Source: Pseudomonadota bacterium
GTDB lineage: Bacteria > Pseudomonadota > Gammaproteobacteria > Eutrophobiales > Eutrophobiaceae
DNA: 64,000 bases
Direction of reading: 5' to 3'
NCBI GenBank assembly: GCA_013112535.1
Contig: JABFGI010000008.1
Coordinates: 62,001-126,000 of the forward strand
A program made the translations under genes and the position numbers. Positions 17,202 through 27,124 of this stretch are shown piece by piece; the first letter of the stretch is position 1, and each line of letters begins with the position of its first letter. Under the pieces are notes generated by a model. The model was not told the DNA's origin and ran no database searches. It saw only the letters and a program-made list of their open reading frames with translations.

Positions 17202-17228
17202 GTTTAGAATAATTAATCGGTTTTAATA

Positions 17229-17666
17229 GTGACGAAAATAAGCAAGCAGGCTAAAGTTGCCTACAGTACCAATCAAATGTATGCGTTGGTAAATGATATA
17301 AAATCCTATCCTGATTTTCTTCCCTGGTGTACAGAAGCGAAGATACTTAAGCATGAAGGTGATTCACTGAATGCATCGATATCTGTTTCTATGGGAAAAA
17401 TTAAACAGAGTTTTACAACAAAGAATAAAATGCAGCCTGATAAATCGATTAGCATGGAATTAATTGAAGGGCCGTTTAAAAAATTAACAGGACATTGGCA
17501 GTTTAATGAAAATGCCGATGGAGAAAGTTCTGTTATATTAGATATGCAATTTGAGTTTAAAAATAAAATAATGAAGCATGCATTTGGTGCCGCCTTTAAA
17601 AAAATCACCAACTCAATGGTTGAGGCTTTTGTTGAAAGGGCGCGGGTTGTTTATGGAACCGAATGA
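17229..17666 (+). CDS. ratA: RatA, START-domain protein (type II TA toxin-like / CoQ-binding family)
   Basis: A 145-residue single-domain polyketide cyclase/START protein of the RatA/Coq10 family; E. coli RatA has been reported to inhibit 70S ribosome association. Typical segments are YALVNDIKSYPDFLPWC (residues 17-33) and GPFKKLTGHW. Start is GTG. The stop codon overlaps the start of ratB by 14 bp, the usual ratA-ratB arrangement near smpB and bamE. The Coq10-like function in ubiquinone handling is the alternative to a toxin role. Confidence 0.93.
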   Translation: MTKISKQAKVAYSTNQMYALVNDIKSYPDFLPWCTEAKILKHEGDSLNASISVSMGKIKQSFTTKNKMQPDKSISMELIEGPFKKLTGHWQFNENADGESSVILDMQFEFKNKIMKHAFGAAFKKITNSMVEAFVERARVVYGTE

Positions 17667-17940
17667 GACGATTAGTGTTGAAGTTATATATATAGAGCCA
17701 AACTCTGAAAACAGTCTAAAGCTTGATTTAGTCAAGGGAAGCAATATTGAACAAGCTATAAAAACGTCAGGTTTACTTGATTGTTTTCCAGAGATTGATT
17801 TAAGCGTTAATAAAGTTGGTATTTTCAGCAAAATTCAGACACTTGATACGATATTGCAATCCGGTGATCGTGTAGAAATATACCGACCTTTGCTCGCCGA
17901 TCCGAAAGAAGCCAGACGCCAACGTGCAAAGAAGAAGTAA
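17653..17940 (+). CDS. ratB: RatB, RnfH-family ubiquitin-like protein
   Basis: A 95-residue beta-grasp protein of the RnfH/UPF0125 family (MEPNETISVEVIYIEP..., ending in a basic ARRQRAKKK tail). I placed the start at ATG 17653, inside the end of ratA; the frame is open further upstream but that would enlarge the overlap without adding conserved sequence. The function is not established despite its constant association with ratA. Confidence 0.9.
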   Translation: MEPNETISVEVIYIEPNSENSLKLDLVKGSNIEQAIKTSGLLDCFPEIDLSVNKVGIFSKIQTLDTILQSGDRVEIYRPLLADPKEARRQRAKKK

Positions 17941-17946
17941 ACTGTA

Positions 17947-18420
17947 TTAATCCTCGCCGGGTGTGACTTTATCCCATAACTTACCAAAAAAACCTTTTTC
18001 ATCTTTTTTATAGGAACCTTCAGGCACAATGACCGCTTCTTTTTCAGTGACAATGTCATTTTCAACTCGTGGTTTGTTTGAAACTTCGATGTCACCGGTA
18101 ATATGACTTAATTTTTCATTGTCATCAAAATGTATAGTAATGTGGCGTTGTTCTCTCACACCACCGCCTTCTTGAAAACTAAAAATATACTCCCAACGTT
18201 CATTATGAAAAGGATCAACAATGACGGGTGTTCCCATTATAAATTTGACCTGGTTCTTATCCATACCCGGTCTAAGCTTATTGAGCATGTCCTGTTCAAT
18301 CACATTTCCCTGTTGAATATCTATTTTATAGAGCAATGGTAAATTGTAGCCACCGTCAAAACTACGAGTACAGGCAGCAAGAAAAATCATGGAAATGCAG
18401 ACTAAAACTATTTTTTTCAT
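17947..18420 (-). CDS. bamE: Outer-membrane assembly lipoprotein BamE (SmpA/OmlA)
   Basis: A 157-residue lipoprotein. The signal peptide ends in the lipobox LAAC (Cys 17). The SmpA/OmlA domain follows, with the typical segments NKLRPGMDKNQVKFIMGTP (about 47-65) and NERWEYIFSFQEGG. It belongs to the BAM complex that inserts beta-barrels in the outer membrane. The C-terminal extension of about 45 residues is lysine/glutamate-rich and not part of the conserved core. It is convergent with ratB and divergent from fur, the standard order. Confidence 0.94.
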   Translation of the reverse strand: MKKIVLVCISMIFLAACTRSFDGGYNLPLLYKIDIQQGNVIEQDMLNKLRPGMDKNQVKFIMGTPVIVDPFHNERWEYIFSFQEGGGVREQRHITIHFDDNEKLSHITGDIEVSNKPRVENDIVTEKEAVIVPEGSYKKDEKGFFGKLWDKVTPGED

Positions 18421-18588
18421 TTTATGAATTGGTGTTTGTTAAGAGCGATTAATATTCCGGTATATGGGGCAGAATAACCTCTGCCGAAGAATTCCTCAAC
18501 GACATTTATTCTCATTTAAAGTATACTCCATTTCCATAAAAATTGATTGCAGCTCAAATAACTTGCTTTGATTAGCAAGGGGGATCAT

Positions 18589-18987
18589 ATGGAAGCACAA
18601 GATTTAAAAAAAGCAGGCTTAAAAGCAACCCTACCCAGGATCCGAATCCTGCAGATTCTTGAAGAGTCAAACGAGCGTCATTTGAGCGCTGAAGATGTTT
18701 ATAAAACATTACTGGAGCATGGTGAAGAAGTGGGTCTGGCGACGGTTTATCGTGTCTTAACCCAATTTGAGTCAGCGGGACTGGTTATGCGTCATAACTT
18801 TGATTCCGGGCATTCCGTATTTGAATTAGATAGTGGCGATCATCATGACCATATGGTTTGTTTAAAAACCGGTAAAGTCATCGAATTTCAAAATGAAGAA
18901 ATTGAAAAACTACAAAAATCAATAGCAGCAGAACATGGGTTTGAACTGGTAGAGCATAGCCTTGTTTTATACGTTAAACCAAAGTAA
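18589..18987 (+). CDS. fur: Ferric uptake regulator Fur
   Basis: A 132-residue Fe2+-dependent repressor. It has a winged-helix domain (about 1-80, with LKATLPRIRILQILEE and VGLATVYRVLTQFE) and a dimerisation domain with the metal-binding HHDH (about 84-87) and HSLVLYV. I chose ATG 18589 because AAGGGGG precedes it; the frame is open to 18568. Unlike E. coli Fur, the CxxC structural zinc pair is not complete (VCLKTGK has one Cys) and there is no C-terminal Cys pair, as in cysteine-poor Fur proteins of some other gammaproteobacteria. Confidence 0.95.
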   Translation: MEAQDLKKAGLKATLPRIRILQILEESNERHLSAEDVYKTLLEHGEEVGLATVYRVLTQFESAGLVMRHNFDSGHSVFELDSGDHHDHMVCLKTGKVIEFQNEEIEKLQKSIAAEHGFELVEHSLVLYVKPK

Positions 18988-18998
18988 GTGTTTTCTGC

Positions 18999-21900
18999 TT
19001 AAGTTTTAACGGTATCAGTTTTCGTTCCCATAAATATTCTATAAAGCATAGGTATAGCAAACAGGGTCAACATTGTTGAAAATGCCAGACCCCAGACAAT
19101 CGCTGTCGCTACTGGCCCCCAGATTAAAGATGAGCCTGCCCAGCCACTTGCCAACGAAAACAGTCCTGCAATGGTCGTTAATGATGTAATTATAATTGGA
19201 ATAACTCTGCGTCGAGCAGCATAAACAGTGGCATGTAATAAACTCATGCCCGCTTGCAAACGTGAATTCGCAGCCGAGATAAGAACAATAGCCGCATTAA
19301 CTGAAATACCGGATAAGGCAACAACACCATATAAGGTATATAAGCTTATTGGGTTATTTGTGACCAATAAGCCAAGCACGACACCGGTGAAGGCAAGGGG
19401 GACAGTGACCAAAAGAATTAACAGGGGCTGAAAATAACTCCTAAACTGTGTGCCGAGAATGATATACATCAAACCTAAACCAAAAAGAAATAAAATACCT
19501 ATGGCGCCCATACTTTCATTGATATCATCCAGTACGCCGGAAAAATCCAGATCAACATTTGGATAATCTTTTTGCATTAATTTCCATTCTTCAACAATCA
19601 AATCATTTGCTGCAACAGTATCAATCACGCCTTTGTCTATGTCTGCTTCAAGTGTAATAGCTCTTCGAAAATTATAATGACGAATATTATGTTGACCATA
19701 ACCATGTTCAGGAATAACCAGTTCACCAATAGCAATAGAGCGACCATCAGGTAATGATATGGTTTGTCGTAATAATTCTTCTATGTCATACCAGTTATTT
19801 TGCTTTGCCAGTACGCGCAGCTTGACTTCTTCTCCTTGATCCTGAAAGTCATTGACGATTTCGCCATCAACAAATGCACTAATACTTCGGCTTATAACAG
19901 ATGGGTTAATGCCGGCGCGTTTAATGGCTTCTCCGTCATAGCGTAATACCAATTCGGGATTGCCTGGACGGTAATCAAGCGTAATGTTGCTGAATCGCTT
20001 ATCTGTTTTAAGAAACTTAACTAATCTATCTGCTGCAGCTTTAATCTCGCTAAATTCATCGCCACGAATTTTTACATTGATATCTCTTGATGTTGGTGGA
20101 CCTTCCTTCATTCTCAATAATGAAATATTTACTGGTCCATCAATGTTTAATACATTTGCTTCTACTTCATCAGCAATTTCATCAACACTTCTACCACCAT
20201 TTTCATATGGATTAAGGCTAACCATGATTTGTCCAACTGTGTCAGCAAACAAGGGTTCTGTTTCTGTAAACTGTTGCCCGGAATAAATGAGTGTTGCACG
20301 TAATTCGTCAGGGTTAATTTGCTTTAATACTTCCTGTTCAATTTTATAAAGAACCTTATCCGTTTCTTCCAGTGTTGTACCTCGTGCCATTTCGATATTA
20401 ACGTAGAACAGTCGAAGCGCATCTGCTTCGAAAAAGTTAAAGCGAATTTTTCCGCTGGCGACCGTTCCAACAGCAAGTCCAAAAATAAACAACACTGTAA
20501 TAATAGAGTGCACTGGATAACGTAAGGCTTTTAATAATAAACGTGTGTATTTTATTCGTATCCAATGAGTTGCTGCTTCTCTTTTTTGTTGCTGTTTTGA
20601 AGGGTTATTTAAATTCATTTTTGATGCAATGACATGTGCCGGTAACATCCAATAGGCTTCGAATAAACTGATTGCCAGTGCTAATGTGACGACGATAGGA
20701 ATGACTTTCATAAATTCACCAAGGATACCGGGTAATAACATCAAGGGTAGAAACGCTGCCATTGTTGTCATAACAGAAGTTGTTACTGGTGCAAATACTT
20801 CATTCAAAGATTCGGTTGCAGCTTGTAAACCGTTCATGCCTTTCTGCAACCGTTGATATATAGATTCAACCACCACGACTGCATCATCAACTAGCATACC
20901 CAGAGCAATAACAACACCAAGTAATACCATGTTGTTTAATGTCATACCTGCCGCATTTAAAATTAAAAATGTGCCGGCTAACGTAAAGGGAATACCAATG
21001 CTGGTTAAAATAGCGATTCGTGAGCCAAGAAAAGCCCAGGTGACCAGTAATACCATAGACAAACCTATTAATGCATTGGTCTGCATTAACTTAAGAGCTT
21101 CACGTGTACTTATGGTTTGATCATCAACAAGAAAAAGTTCTACGCCAGTGGCATCGCTATAAACATTACGTTCTTTTATATATGATTTAATATCATCGAC
21201 TAATTCCAGTACATTAGTTGTCGATTGTTTTGTTATGGCTAATAACGTAGCAGGTTGTCCGTTGAATCGAACTATTTCTGCCGGTTCTTCTGTAGAACGT
21301 GATAAATCGGCAAGATTACCTAATGGAACAATACCTTCAGCGGTGACAACAGGGTAATTGGCAAGTGTACCAGGATCGGCATTCGTACCTTCAATTCTAA
21401 CGATCCATTGTCCATCATCTGTTTTGACATCGCCCGCAGAAATATCACGAAAGTAGGTTCTTATTGTGTCGGTTAAATCGGCAGGTGTAATACCCAGCCC
21501 TTCCAGTCGTTCTGGATAAAATTCAATATGCAGTTCAGGATCATTCAGTCCTAGATCATTAATGCGATCCACGCCTTTGACACGTTCAAGATCTTTTTTA
21601 ATGTTTCTGGTTTGTCGTCTTAGATTTTCGTCATTACCTGCACTGGTAATCGCAACGCTGGCAGAAGGGTAAGCATTCGATGTGGTGACTTCAAAGATAA
21701 ACGGGTCTTCAGCATCATCAGGTAGTTCATCGGTATAAGTGTTTTGTACTTCTCGACGTAAATCGTTTAAACGTTTATCGAATGTTCTTTCATCAAGTTG
21801 ATTAAAGCGAATAAGAATATTGGAAATGCCTGAGCGACTGGTGCTGGATATAAAACGAATATCCTGTATTGAACGCCTGATGGTATCTTCAATTGGACTG

Positions 21901-22091
21901 GTGATTCGTTTTTCAATATCTATAGATGAGGCACCCGGGAAAATGGTCATAATATTGACCCAGTTGAAGTTTATCTCCGGATCTTTAGCACGTGGCATTT
22001 CCAGGTAGGAAAGAAACCCGATGACCAGCACCAGACTAAAGGTCAGGTTTGCCAGTACATGGTTATTAAGAAAGCGATCTAACAGGGACAT
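18999..22091 (-). CDS. RND family efflux permease
   Basis: A 1030-residue inner-membrane proton-driven transporter (AcrB/HAE type). It has an N-terminal TM helix (LTFSLVLVIGFLSYLEMPRA), two large periplasmic loops, and two bundles of six helices. The proton-relay acidic pair is visible in ALGMLVDDAVVVVES (TM4). It starts 2 bp after the stop of the membrane-fusion gene, so the two are co-translated. No TolC-type gene is nearby; an outer-membrane partner must come from elsewhere. Substrate unknown; the sequence type is of the broad multidrug class rather than the metal class. Confidence 0.94.
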   Translation of the reverse strand: MSLLDRFLNNHVLANLTFSLVLVIGFLSYLEMPRAKDPEINFNWVNIMTIFPGASSIDIEKRITSPIEDTIRRSIQDIRFISSTSRSGISNILIRFNQLDERTFDKRLNDLRREVQNTYTDELPDDAEDPFIFEVTTSNAYPSASVAITSAGNDENLRRQTRNIKKDLERVKGVDRINDLGLNDPELHIEFYPERLEGLGITPADLTDTIRTYFRDISAGDVKTDDGQWIVRIEGTNADPGTLANYPVVTAEGIVPLGNLADLSRSTEEPAEIVRFNGQPATLLAITKQSTTNVLELVDDIKSYIKERNVYSDATGVELFLVDDQTISTREALKLMQTNALIGLSMVLLVTWAFLGSRIAILTSIGIPFTLAGTFLILNAAGMTLNNMVLLGVVIALGMLVDDAVVVVESIYQRLQKGMNGLQAATESLNEVFAPVTTSVMTTMAAFLPLMLLPGILGEFMKVIPIVVTLALAISLFEAYWMLPAHVIASKMNLNNPSKQQQKREAATHWIRIKYTRLLLKALRYPVHSIITVLFIFGLAVGTVASGKIRFNFFEADALRLFYVNIEMARGTTLEETDKVLYKIEQEVLKQINPDELRATLIYSGQQFTETEPLFADTVGQIMVSLNPYENGGRSVDEIADEVEANVLNIDGPVNISLLRMKEGPPTSRDINVKIRGDEFSEIKAAADRLVKFLKTDKRFSNITLDYRPGNPELVLRYDGEAIKRAGINPSVISRSISAFVDGEIVNDFQDQGEEVKLRVLAKQNNWYDIEELLRQTISLPDGRSIAIGELVIPEHGYGQHNIRHYNFRRAITLEADIDKGVIDTVAANDLIVEEWKLMQKDYPNVDLDFSGVLDDINESMGAIGILFLFGLGLMYIILGTQFRSYFQPLLILLVTVPLAFTGVVLGLLVTNNPISLYTLYGVVALSGISVNAAIVLISAANSRLQAGMSLLHATVYAARRRVIPIIITSLTTIAGLFSLASGWAGSSLIWGPVATAIVWGLAFSTMLTLFAIPMLYRIFMGTKTDTVKT

Positions 22092-22093
22092 AT

Positions 22094-23101
22094 CTAGTTA
22101 GTTACACTTACATTATCTGCTTCTTTTAAAGAGAAATGTCCTTCAATAACCAGAGGAGTTTCAATGGGTAGTGTTGTCGGGCTCGCTCGTCCTGCCTGTG
22201 CAGTAGGTATAGAAATAAAATGGGCAACGTTATTTTTAATGCTAAAAACACCCAGCTCCCCATTTCGACGAACTAAAAATTCTCCAGGAATGTGAGCACG
22301 CGTATCGCGCCATAATAATTTCCCGGCTGCACCCGGTAGTGCCGTTCCATTCTTAAATAATAAACGGACTTCTCTGTTTCGTGTTTCAGTATTTATTGCT
22401 GGAATGACTGTTCTTAGTTCTACCGGGTATCGTTTACCAGCATGCTCAAAGACCAGATCATTTGAATTAGAAATTTGTTCGGTATCTTGTGTAAATGCCT
22501 GAGCGGATAATTCAAGTTGTTCTATATCCATTATTTTTACCAGAGCCGTGCCGATATTGGTAAATTGACCAACAGCACTACTACGTTCAACAACTAAAGC
22601 ACGAAAGGGGCTCGATACAATACAACGTGATTCATTAACAATAGCCATTTCAAGATCGGCTTTTGCACCCCTGATATCGGCATTCAATACAGCAAGGTCA
22701 GATTCACGTTCGTCGAGTATTTCTTCTGAAATAGATTGTTTTAGTGTTAATTTTTTTGTTCTTTCCAAACGACGTTTTGCCAGTTCGATTTGTGCATTCA
22801 ATGCTTCAATTCTTGAACGGGATTCGCGACTGGCAAGTTTGTAATCAGAACAATCCAGTTTTGCCAGAGTACTGCCTGCCTCGACAATATCTCCGACCCG
22901 AACAGGGAGTTCTTCAACTTGCGCGGTAATACGAGCACTAATCGTACTTTCATTAAGACTAATAACTGTCGCTGGTGCGGAACGTTCCGGGTAAATAGCA
23001 ACATCAGCAATGGTTGCCATATTCACGGTTATTTTGTTCTCGGCCAATACATTATTTGAAATAAGTAATACCGGTAAAAAAAGTGCTATAAATTGTTTCA
23101 T
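22094..23101 (-). CDS. RND efflux membrane-fusion (periplasmic adaptor) protein
   Basis: A 335-residue protein with a signal peptide (MKQFIALFLPVLLISNNVLA), no lipobox Cys, and the HlyD/AcrA pattern: a first lipoyl half (VRVGDIVEAGSTLAKLD), a coiled-coil hairpin (about 85-145), a second lipoyl half (CIVSSPFRALVVERSSAVG) and a beta-barrel. It links the adjacent permease to an outer-membrane channel. It is the first gene of the two-gene operon. Confidence 0.93.
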   Translation of the reverse strand: MKQFIALFLPVLLISNNVLAENKITVNMATIADVAIYPERSAPATVISLNESTISARITAQVEELPVRVGDIVEAGSTLAKLDCSDYKLASRESRSRIEALNAQIELAKRRLERTKKLTLKQSISEEILDERESDLAVLNADIRGAKADLEMAIVNESRCIVSSPFRALVVERSSAVGQFTNIGTALVKIMDIEQLELSAQAFTQDTEQISNSNDLVFEHAGKRYPVELRTVIPAINTETRNREVRLLFKNGTALPGAAGKLLWRDTRAHIPGEFLVRRNGELGVFSIKNNVAHFISIPTAQAGRASPTTLPIETPLVIEGHFSLKEADNVSVTN

Positions 23102-23311
23102 TATGTCTTGAAATCAAGAAAAAGTGACGTTGAATGCATTTTATCATTAATTGGAATCAATTGAATGATTCAAATTTTAGATAATTAATAGATGTGAGAT
23201 TATCGGAAAAGTTTAATGTTAAACACTTGAAGTAAATGCGCGGATCAGATACTCGTACGTGGTCAGGTTTTGAATCTTGAATATTAAGTCTATTGATTGT
23301 TCTTAATCTGT
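23102..23311. other. Intergenic region with dispersed TCAGGTTTTGAATCTTGAAT motif
   Basis: The 210-bp gap between recN and the efflux operon contains CGTGGTCAGGTTTTGAATCT (from 23258), related to sequences at 51971-51990 and 52503-52520. No gene seen. The repeat is probably a remnant of a dispersed intergenic element. Confidence 0.4.
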
Positions 23312-24985
23312 TTAAACAGATTCAAGCATTTGTGTGGCGTTAGCTCGACTTTCATCTGTTACTTCCATGCCAGCTAGCAAACGTGCCACTTCATCGATTC
23401 TTTGTTGTTTATCAAGTGTAATGACTTGAGTGAACGTTTCATTTTTATTGGTTGTTTTATTGACTTTTAAATGATGATTTCCGCAGGAAGCGACCTGGGC
23501 CAGATGTGTAACACAAAGAATTTGTCGGTGTTCTGCCAAGCGGTGTAGTAATTTTCCTACTATTTCAGCAACGCCACCACTAATACCGGCATCGACTTCA
23601 TCAAAAATCATGGTTGGTACACCATTATCTTTAGCGCCAATAATTTGTATCGCCAGACTTAAACGGGATAATTCACCACCAGAAGCGACTTTGGTAATGG
23701 GTCTTAACGGTTGGCCCGGATTGGTTGATACCAGAAATGAAATTTTATCCATGCCGTATTGATGCGGCGTGTCATCTTCAATTTTTTCCAGGTTAATATT
23801 AAATTTCCCACCGATAGCAAGTTCATGCATTTTTTCTGTAACGGCGTCTGAGATTTTAAGCGTAGCTTCATATCGTTTTTTTGTTAATGTTTTGGCAAGC
23901 TTGAAATACTGATCAGTTAATTCAATTTTCTTTTTCTGTAGTAAGTCGTGTCGTTCCTGACCACCTTCCAACTGGTTTAATTGTTTCGTTAATAGGCTTA
24001 AATGTTCTGGTAATGCTTCAGGTTTTATTTTATGTTTTCTTGCCAATTCATGAAGCTTGTCCAAACGGGCTTCAATACTAGCTAATTGTTCATCATCCAT
24101 GTCAAATCGATCAACATAACTTTTTAATTCATGACTGGTTTCTTCAATTTGAATCGTTGCGTTATCAAGCAAGTTACTCATGTTCTCCAGTGAATTATCA
24201 AAAGTACACAATTCACTAATCTCTTTTTGATGATGTGACAGACGATCTTCTATAGCTGACTCTGATTCTGATATATCGAATAGAATTTTTTTACATGAAT
24301 CGAGCAGGCGTTGTGAATGTGCCTGACGTTTATGGTTTTCAGATAATTTTTCATATTCAGATTCACCAATATCAAGTTCTTCCAGTTCTTCTATCTGGTA
24401 TCGCAGTAACGTTAATCTGGCTTCAAAGTCTTCGCCTTCTGTTTTGAAGTTGTTGAGTTGTTCGTTAACCTGTTTCCATTCCTGATAAACATTGGTGACA
24501 TCACCTAATAGAGAATCATATTGCCCAAATTGATCGAGTAATTCCCGTTGTGTTGTAGAGCGGGATAAAGATTGATGTGCATGTTGTCCATGTATGTCAA
24601 TTAAATATTCACCAATTTCTCTTAACGTTTGTACAGGTACAGGTGTGTTATTTACATAAGCACGCGAGCGTCCATCTTTGCTAATTGTGCGTCGGATAAA
24701 TAATTCTTCATCGGTTTCAACATCCAGAGCAAGGTCCATTTCCCTGATTATTTCAATCACATTAGAATTATTATCAATTGAAAATATAGCGGTGATATCT
24801 GTTTTATCTGAACCACCACGAATCAGGTTTATATCAGCACGATTACCCAGAATAAGGCCGAGTGCATCAAGCAGTATTGATTTACCAGCACCAGTCTCGC
24901 CGGTTAATACGGTCATACCTGAATTGAAATCAATATTTAAACTGTCGATAACAGCAAGATCGTTGATTACAAGTTGGCGTAACAA
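23312..24985 (-). CDS. recN: DNA repair protein RecN
   Basis: A 557-residue SMC-like ATPase for double-strand-break repair. The Walker A motif GETGAGKS lies at about 30-37, then two long coiled-coil arms, the ABC signature TKVASGGELSRLSLA and the Walker B segment MIFDEVDAGISGG. TTG is the start codon (24985), preceded by GGAG inside the end of nadK; the two genes are 2 bp apart. nadK-recN is a common gammaproteobacterial pair. Confidence 0.97.
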   Translation of the reverse strand: MLRQLVINDLAVIDSLNIDFNSGMTVLTGETGAGKSILLDALGLILGNRADINLIRGGSDKTDITAIFSIDNNSNVIEIIREMDLALDVETDEELFIRRTISKDGRSRAYVNNTPVPVQTLREIGEYLIDIHGQHAHQSLSRSTTQRELLDQFGQYDSLLGDVTNVYQEWKQVNEQLNNFKTEGEDFEARLTLLRYQIEELEELDIGESEYEKLSENHKRQAHSQRLLDSCKKILFDISESESAIEDRLSHHQKEISELCTFDNSLENMSNLLDNATIQIEETSHELKSYVDRFDMDDEQLASIEARLDKLHELARKHKIKPEALPEHLSLLTKQLNQLEGGQERHDLLQKKKIELTDQYFKLAKTLTKKRYEATLKISDAVTEKMHELAIGGKFNINLEKIEDDTPHQYGMDKISFLVSTNPGQPLRPITKVASGGELSRLSLAIQIIGAKDNGVPTMIFDEVDAGISGGVAEIVGKLLHRLAEHRQILCVTHLAQVASCGNHHLKVNKTTNKNETFTQVITLDKQQRIDEVARLLAGMEVTDESRANATQMLESV

Positions 24986-24987
24986 AT

Positions 24988-25851
24988 TTATTTACTCCAG
25001 TGTAACTTTTCGCGAAGTATATGGAACTGATCATGCCCTGGAGGATGAATTAATCTGATTTTCTTATCTTTCTTTTTAACATGAACGCGATCGCCGGTTG
25101 CCAATTTATATTTTATTTCGCCATCAAACGTCAAGCGTGCCTGATCTACTTCTCTGGTGCTGACAACAATTTCAATATGACTGCTGCCATCAACAATAAT
25201 CGGACGATTAGTAACAGAGTGTGGACAGATTGGAACCAATAACAAAGCATCAAGCGAAGGATGTACAACTGGGCCGCCACCTGCGAGCGCATAAGCGGTA
25301 GATCCCGTTGGTGAAGATACGATCATGCCATCAGAACGGTGTGTGTGAACAAAAGCCTTATTAATATATGTTTCCAGTTCGACTAAACGTGCAACATTCC
25401 ATTTTTGTATGACGATATCGTTCAAAGCGTAGTCTGCATACAGGCATTGTCCATCACGGTAGACTTCACCCCACAACATGAAACGAACATCTTCGACATA
25501 ATGACCGTTTAAAATTTCATCCAGATTGCTTGCGACATTGTCTGTCGAAATATCGGCCAAAAAACCAACATGTCCCAGATTAATACCGAGTAATGGCACA
25601 TCAAAATCACAAAGAATATGAGATGCCATCAACATCGTGCCGTCACCACCAATGGCAATCACCAGGTCACAGTGCTGTCCCAATTCTTTTGCTTCATAAA
25701 CGCTCAGATTGTGACCTTCCAGCAAACTGGCGCAACATGTATCTAACACTACCTCTTCTTCACGCCCATCAAAGTACTCTACAACTTCAGTCAAGGTCGT
25801 TTGTATGGCTTTAACGCCAGAATTAGTAATAAGTCCTATTCGTTTAAACAT
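24988..25851 (-). CDS. nadK: NAD kinase
   Basis: A 287-residue ATP-NAD kinase making NADP. The GGDGT motif (IGGDGTMLMAS, about 67-77) and the NE/D-type substrate segments (YALNDIVIQK, SDGMIVSSPTGSTAYAL) are present. The length is normal (E. coli 292). It is co-transcribed with recN downstream and divergent from hrcA. Confidence 0.97.
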   Translation of the reverse strand: MFKRIGLITNSGVKAIQTTLTEVVEYFDGREEEVVLDTCCASLLEGHNLSVYEAKELGQHCDLVIAIGGDGTMLMASHILCDFDVPLLGINLGHVGFLADISTDNVASNLDEILNGHYVEDVRFMLWGEVYRDGQCLYADYALNDIVIQKWNVARLVELETYINKAFVHTHRSDGMIVSSPTGSTAYALAGGGPVVHPSLDALLLVPICPHSVTNRPIIVDGSSHIEIVVSTREVDQARLTFDGEIKYKLATGDRVHVKKKDKKIRLIHPPGHDQFHILREKLHWSK

Positions 25852-25956
25852 AATCTGTAGCGAATCTCACTCGTTTTCTGTCAAACATAGCATGTCCGGC
25901 TATTGTGACCAATATCTTGATATCGTGGTTGATTCTACCTGCAATTTTTAAGAGAT

Positions 25957-25983
25957 TTTGCACTCTATAGAGTAGAGTGCTAA
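25957..25983. promoter_or_regulatory. CIRCE element upstream of hrcA
   Basis: TTTGCACTC-N9-GAGTGCTAA matches the HrcA-binding consensus TTAGCACTC-N9-GAGTGCTAA with a single mismatch. It lies about 30 bp before hrcA and contains a TATAGA that could be the -10. HrcA should therefore repress its own operon. Confidence 0.93.
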
Positions 25984-26011
25984 ATTTCCATTCATTATCC
26001 TTGTTTTATAC

Positions 26012-27082
26012 ATGACGAGCATGGTTTCAACGACAGAATCATCACAATTATCAGAACGCAGCCTGCATTTATTTAAGGCCCTGGTCGAGCATTTTATTGA
26101 AGATGGCACGCCCGTAGGTTCGCGTACACTATCCAAGGACTCTAATCTGGGTTTAAGTCCAGCGACGATTCGAAATGTGATGGCTGATCTTGAGGATGTG
26201 GGATTATTGCACTCTCCACATACCTCAGCAGGACGGGTTCCCACTGCTAAAGGTTATCGATTATTTGTTGATAGTTTATTAAGGGTGAATGACCTTAAAT
26301 CATCCCAGGTTGAAAAAATAGCTAAAGAACTGGCTTCGGAAAGTGATTATTCATCATTAATGCAGCGTACTTCATCAATGCTTTCGGATGTAACACATTT
26401 AGCCGGTGTCGTTATGTTGCCACGGACAAATAAATCAATATTACAACACATTGAGTTTGTCTCGTTATCATCAAACCGGGTACTGGTGATTTTGGTGGTC
26501 AATGACAGGGAAGTGCAGAACAGAATTATTAATACAGATAAAACCTATAGTTCTTCAGAACTACAGCAGATATCTAATTATCTTAATGAGATTTTTGCCG
26601 GAAAAGATCTGATTCATGTTCGGAAATCTATTCTTGAAGAACTGGAAAAAATGAAAGATCAGGTTAACCAATCAATGCAATTGGCCATTGAAATGGCACA
26701 GATGGCATTCAATTCCGATGCTGACAAAAAAGAGGGAGATGATTTACTTTTTTCCGGGCAAACTAATTTGATGGACGTCGCCGAACTGGGTCAGGTTGAT
26801 AAATTGAAAAAATTATTCGAAACGTTTAATCAAAAACGGGATATTTTGCATTTACTTGAACAGGCGATAAATGCTGATGGAATGCAGATATTTATTGGAG
26901 AAGAGTCAGGTTACGATGTGCTCGATAATTGTAGTGTTGTCACATCGCCTTATGAGGCCGATGGTCAAATTCTGGGTGTTTTAGGTGTTATCGGACCAAC
27001 GCGTATGCATTATGAGCGTGTTATTCCGATTGTCGATATTACCGCTAAAATGCTCGGCGCTGCCTTGAACTCAAAAAATTAA
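26012..27082 (+). CDS. hrcA: Heat-inducible transcription repressor HrcA
   Basis: A 356-residue repressor with an N-terminal winged helix (about 15-85, with GSRTLSKDSNLGLSPATIRN) and C-terminal GAF-like and dimerisation domains. It binds CIRCE, and one such element lies immediately upstream. The start may be ATG 26012 or ATG 26021; no strong Shine-Dalgarno precedes either. It is followed by grpE-dnaK-dnaJ in the same direction. Confidence 0.96.
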   Translation: MTSMVSTTESSQLSERSLHLFKALVEHFIEDGTPVGSRTLSKDSNLGLSPATIRNVMADLEDVGLLHSPHTSAGRVPTAKGYRLFVDSLLRVNDLKSSQVEKIAKELASESDYSSLMQRTSSMLSDVTHLAGVVMLPRTNKSILQHIEFVSLSSNRVLVILVVNDREVQNRIINTDKTYSSSELQQISNYLNEIFAGKDLIHVRKSILEELEKMKDQVNQSMQLAIEMAQMAFNSDADKKEGDDLLFSGQTNLMDVAELGQVDKLKKLFETFNQKRDILHLLEQAINADGMQIFIGEESGYDVLDNCSVVTSPYEADGQILGVLGVIGPTRMHYERVIPIVDITAKMLGAALNSKN

Positions 27083-27124
27083 TCCCCACATAAATAAATG
27101 AACGTCCAGACTGGGCGGGGATGA

